A stretch of 19,594 bases of DNA, taken from Acanthamoeba lenticulata (Eukaryota; Discosea; Longamoebia; Acanthamoebidae). Below the pieces are notes generated by a model. The model saw only the letters and a program-made list of their open reading frames with translations, was not told the DNA's origin and searched no databases. Every line of letters begins with the position of its first letter. The stretch's first letter is position 1. The stretch lies in contig NAVB01001789.1 of NCBI GenBank assembly GCA_002179805.1, positions 1-19,594 on the forward strand. Reading direction: 5' to 3'. A program made the translations under genes and the position numbers. This document shows, piece after piece, positions 19,494 through 19,594 of the stretch.

Positions 19494-19594
19494 TCAGCTG
19501 GTGGCCACAAACTCGAACAAGAAGGTGCGGATCTCGGACGGGAGAAGCGTCACCACCGCAGCTTCCTCAGGAGAAGCTCTGGCCTGGTGATGTT
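19494..19594 (-). CDS. C-terminal end of a probable GH38 lysosomal alpha-mannosidase
   Basis: The last exon of a minus-strand gene runs in from the right edge and ends in TGA at 19494-19496. The readable tail contains ASPEEAAVVTLLPSEIRTFL and ends FEFVATS. The motif LxPxEIRTF(L/I) near the C-terminus is typical of lysosomal class II alpha-mannosidases, whose animal members end shortly after LxPMEIRTFL; they trim mannose from N-glycans in lysosomes. Only about 30 residues are visible, so the family call rests on one motif. An exon start may lie just inside the edge, after CCAG at about 19583 or 19588. Confidence 0.45.
   Translation of the reverse strand, partial: HHQARASPEEAAVVTLLPSEIRTFLFEFVATS

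Overview
The window looks like nuclear DNA of a free-living amoeba, most probably Acanthamoeba or a close relative. Genes are compact and GC-rich. They are cut by many short introns (58-104 bp, one of 172 bp), mostly with GTGCG or GTACG donors and CAG or TAG acceptors. The encoded proteins are eukaryotic: Rab3GAP, a Rab-like protein, fibronectin III (FN3) domains and a CCCH finger. The genus call is inference from gene style; no rRNA or other marker is present. I saw no mobile element, CRISPR array, tRNA or rRNA.

Layout. (1) 1-4795, minus: the catalytic subunit of Rab3 GTPase-activating protein in 16 exons, with the C-terminus off the left edge. (2) 4796-6006: a short divergent promoter, a doubtful small plus-strand gene (4899-5205), and about 800 bp of pyrimidine-rich DNA that may hold the 5' UTR of the next gene. 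(3) 6007-7846, plus: a 557-residue protein joining a CCCH zinc finger to a DEDDh 3'-5' exonuclease fold with a Q/H-rich tail. (4) 8067-16797, minus: a secreted protein of about 2,679 residues, with a signal peptide, six FN3 domains and about 2,085 residues of Ser/Thr/Pro(/Ala/Arg) repeats in one 6.4 kb exon. (5) 17107-17809, plus: a 160-residue SRPBCC (Bet v1/START-like) lipid-binding-fold protein in four exons. (6) 18129-19419, plus: a Rab-family protein in six exons whose G1, G3, G4 and G5 nucleotide-binding motifs are all degenerate, with a C-terminal SOCS/F-box-like tail and a GC-AG intron. (7) 19494 to the right edge, minus: the last exon of another gene, probably a GH38 lysosomal alpha-mannosidase.

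The exon models were built by hand. In every multi-exon model except the doubtful small gene, the splice phases close and the joined protein runs through recognisable domain motifs. The genes do not form one pathway. Two of them (Rab3GAP and the degenerate Rab) touch membrane-traffic GTPase biology. The least expected items are the Rab-like pseudo-GTPase, the CCCH-exonuclease fusion and the giant FN3/STP-repeat surface or secreted protein.
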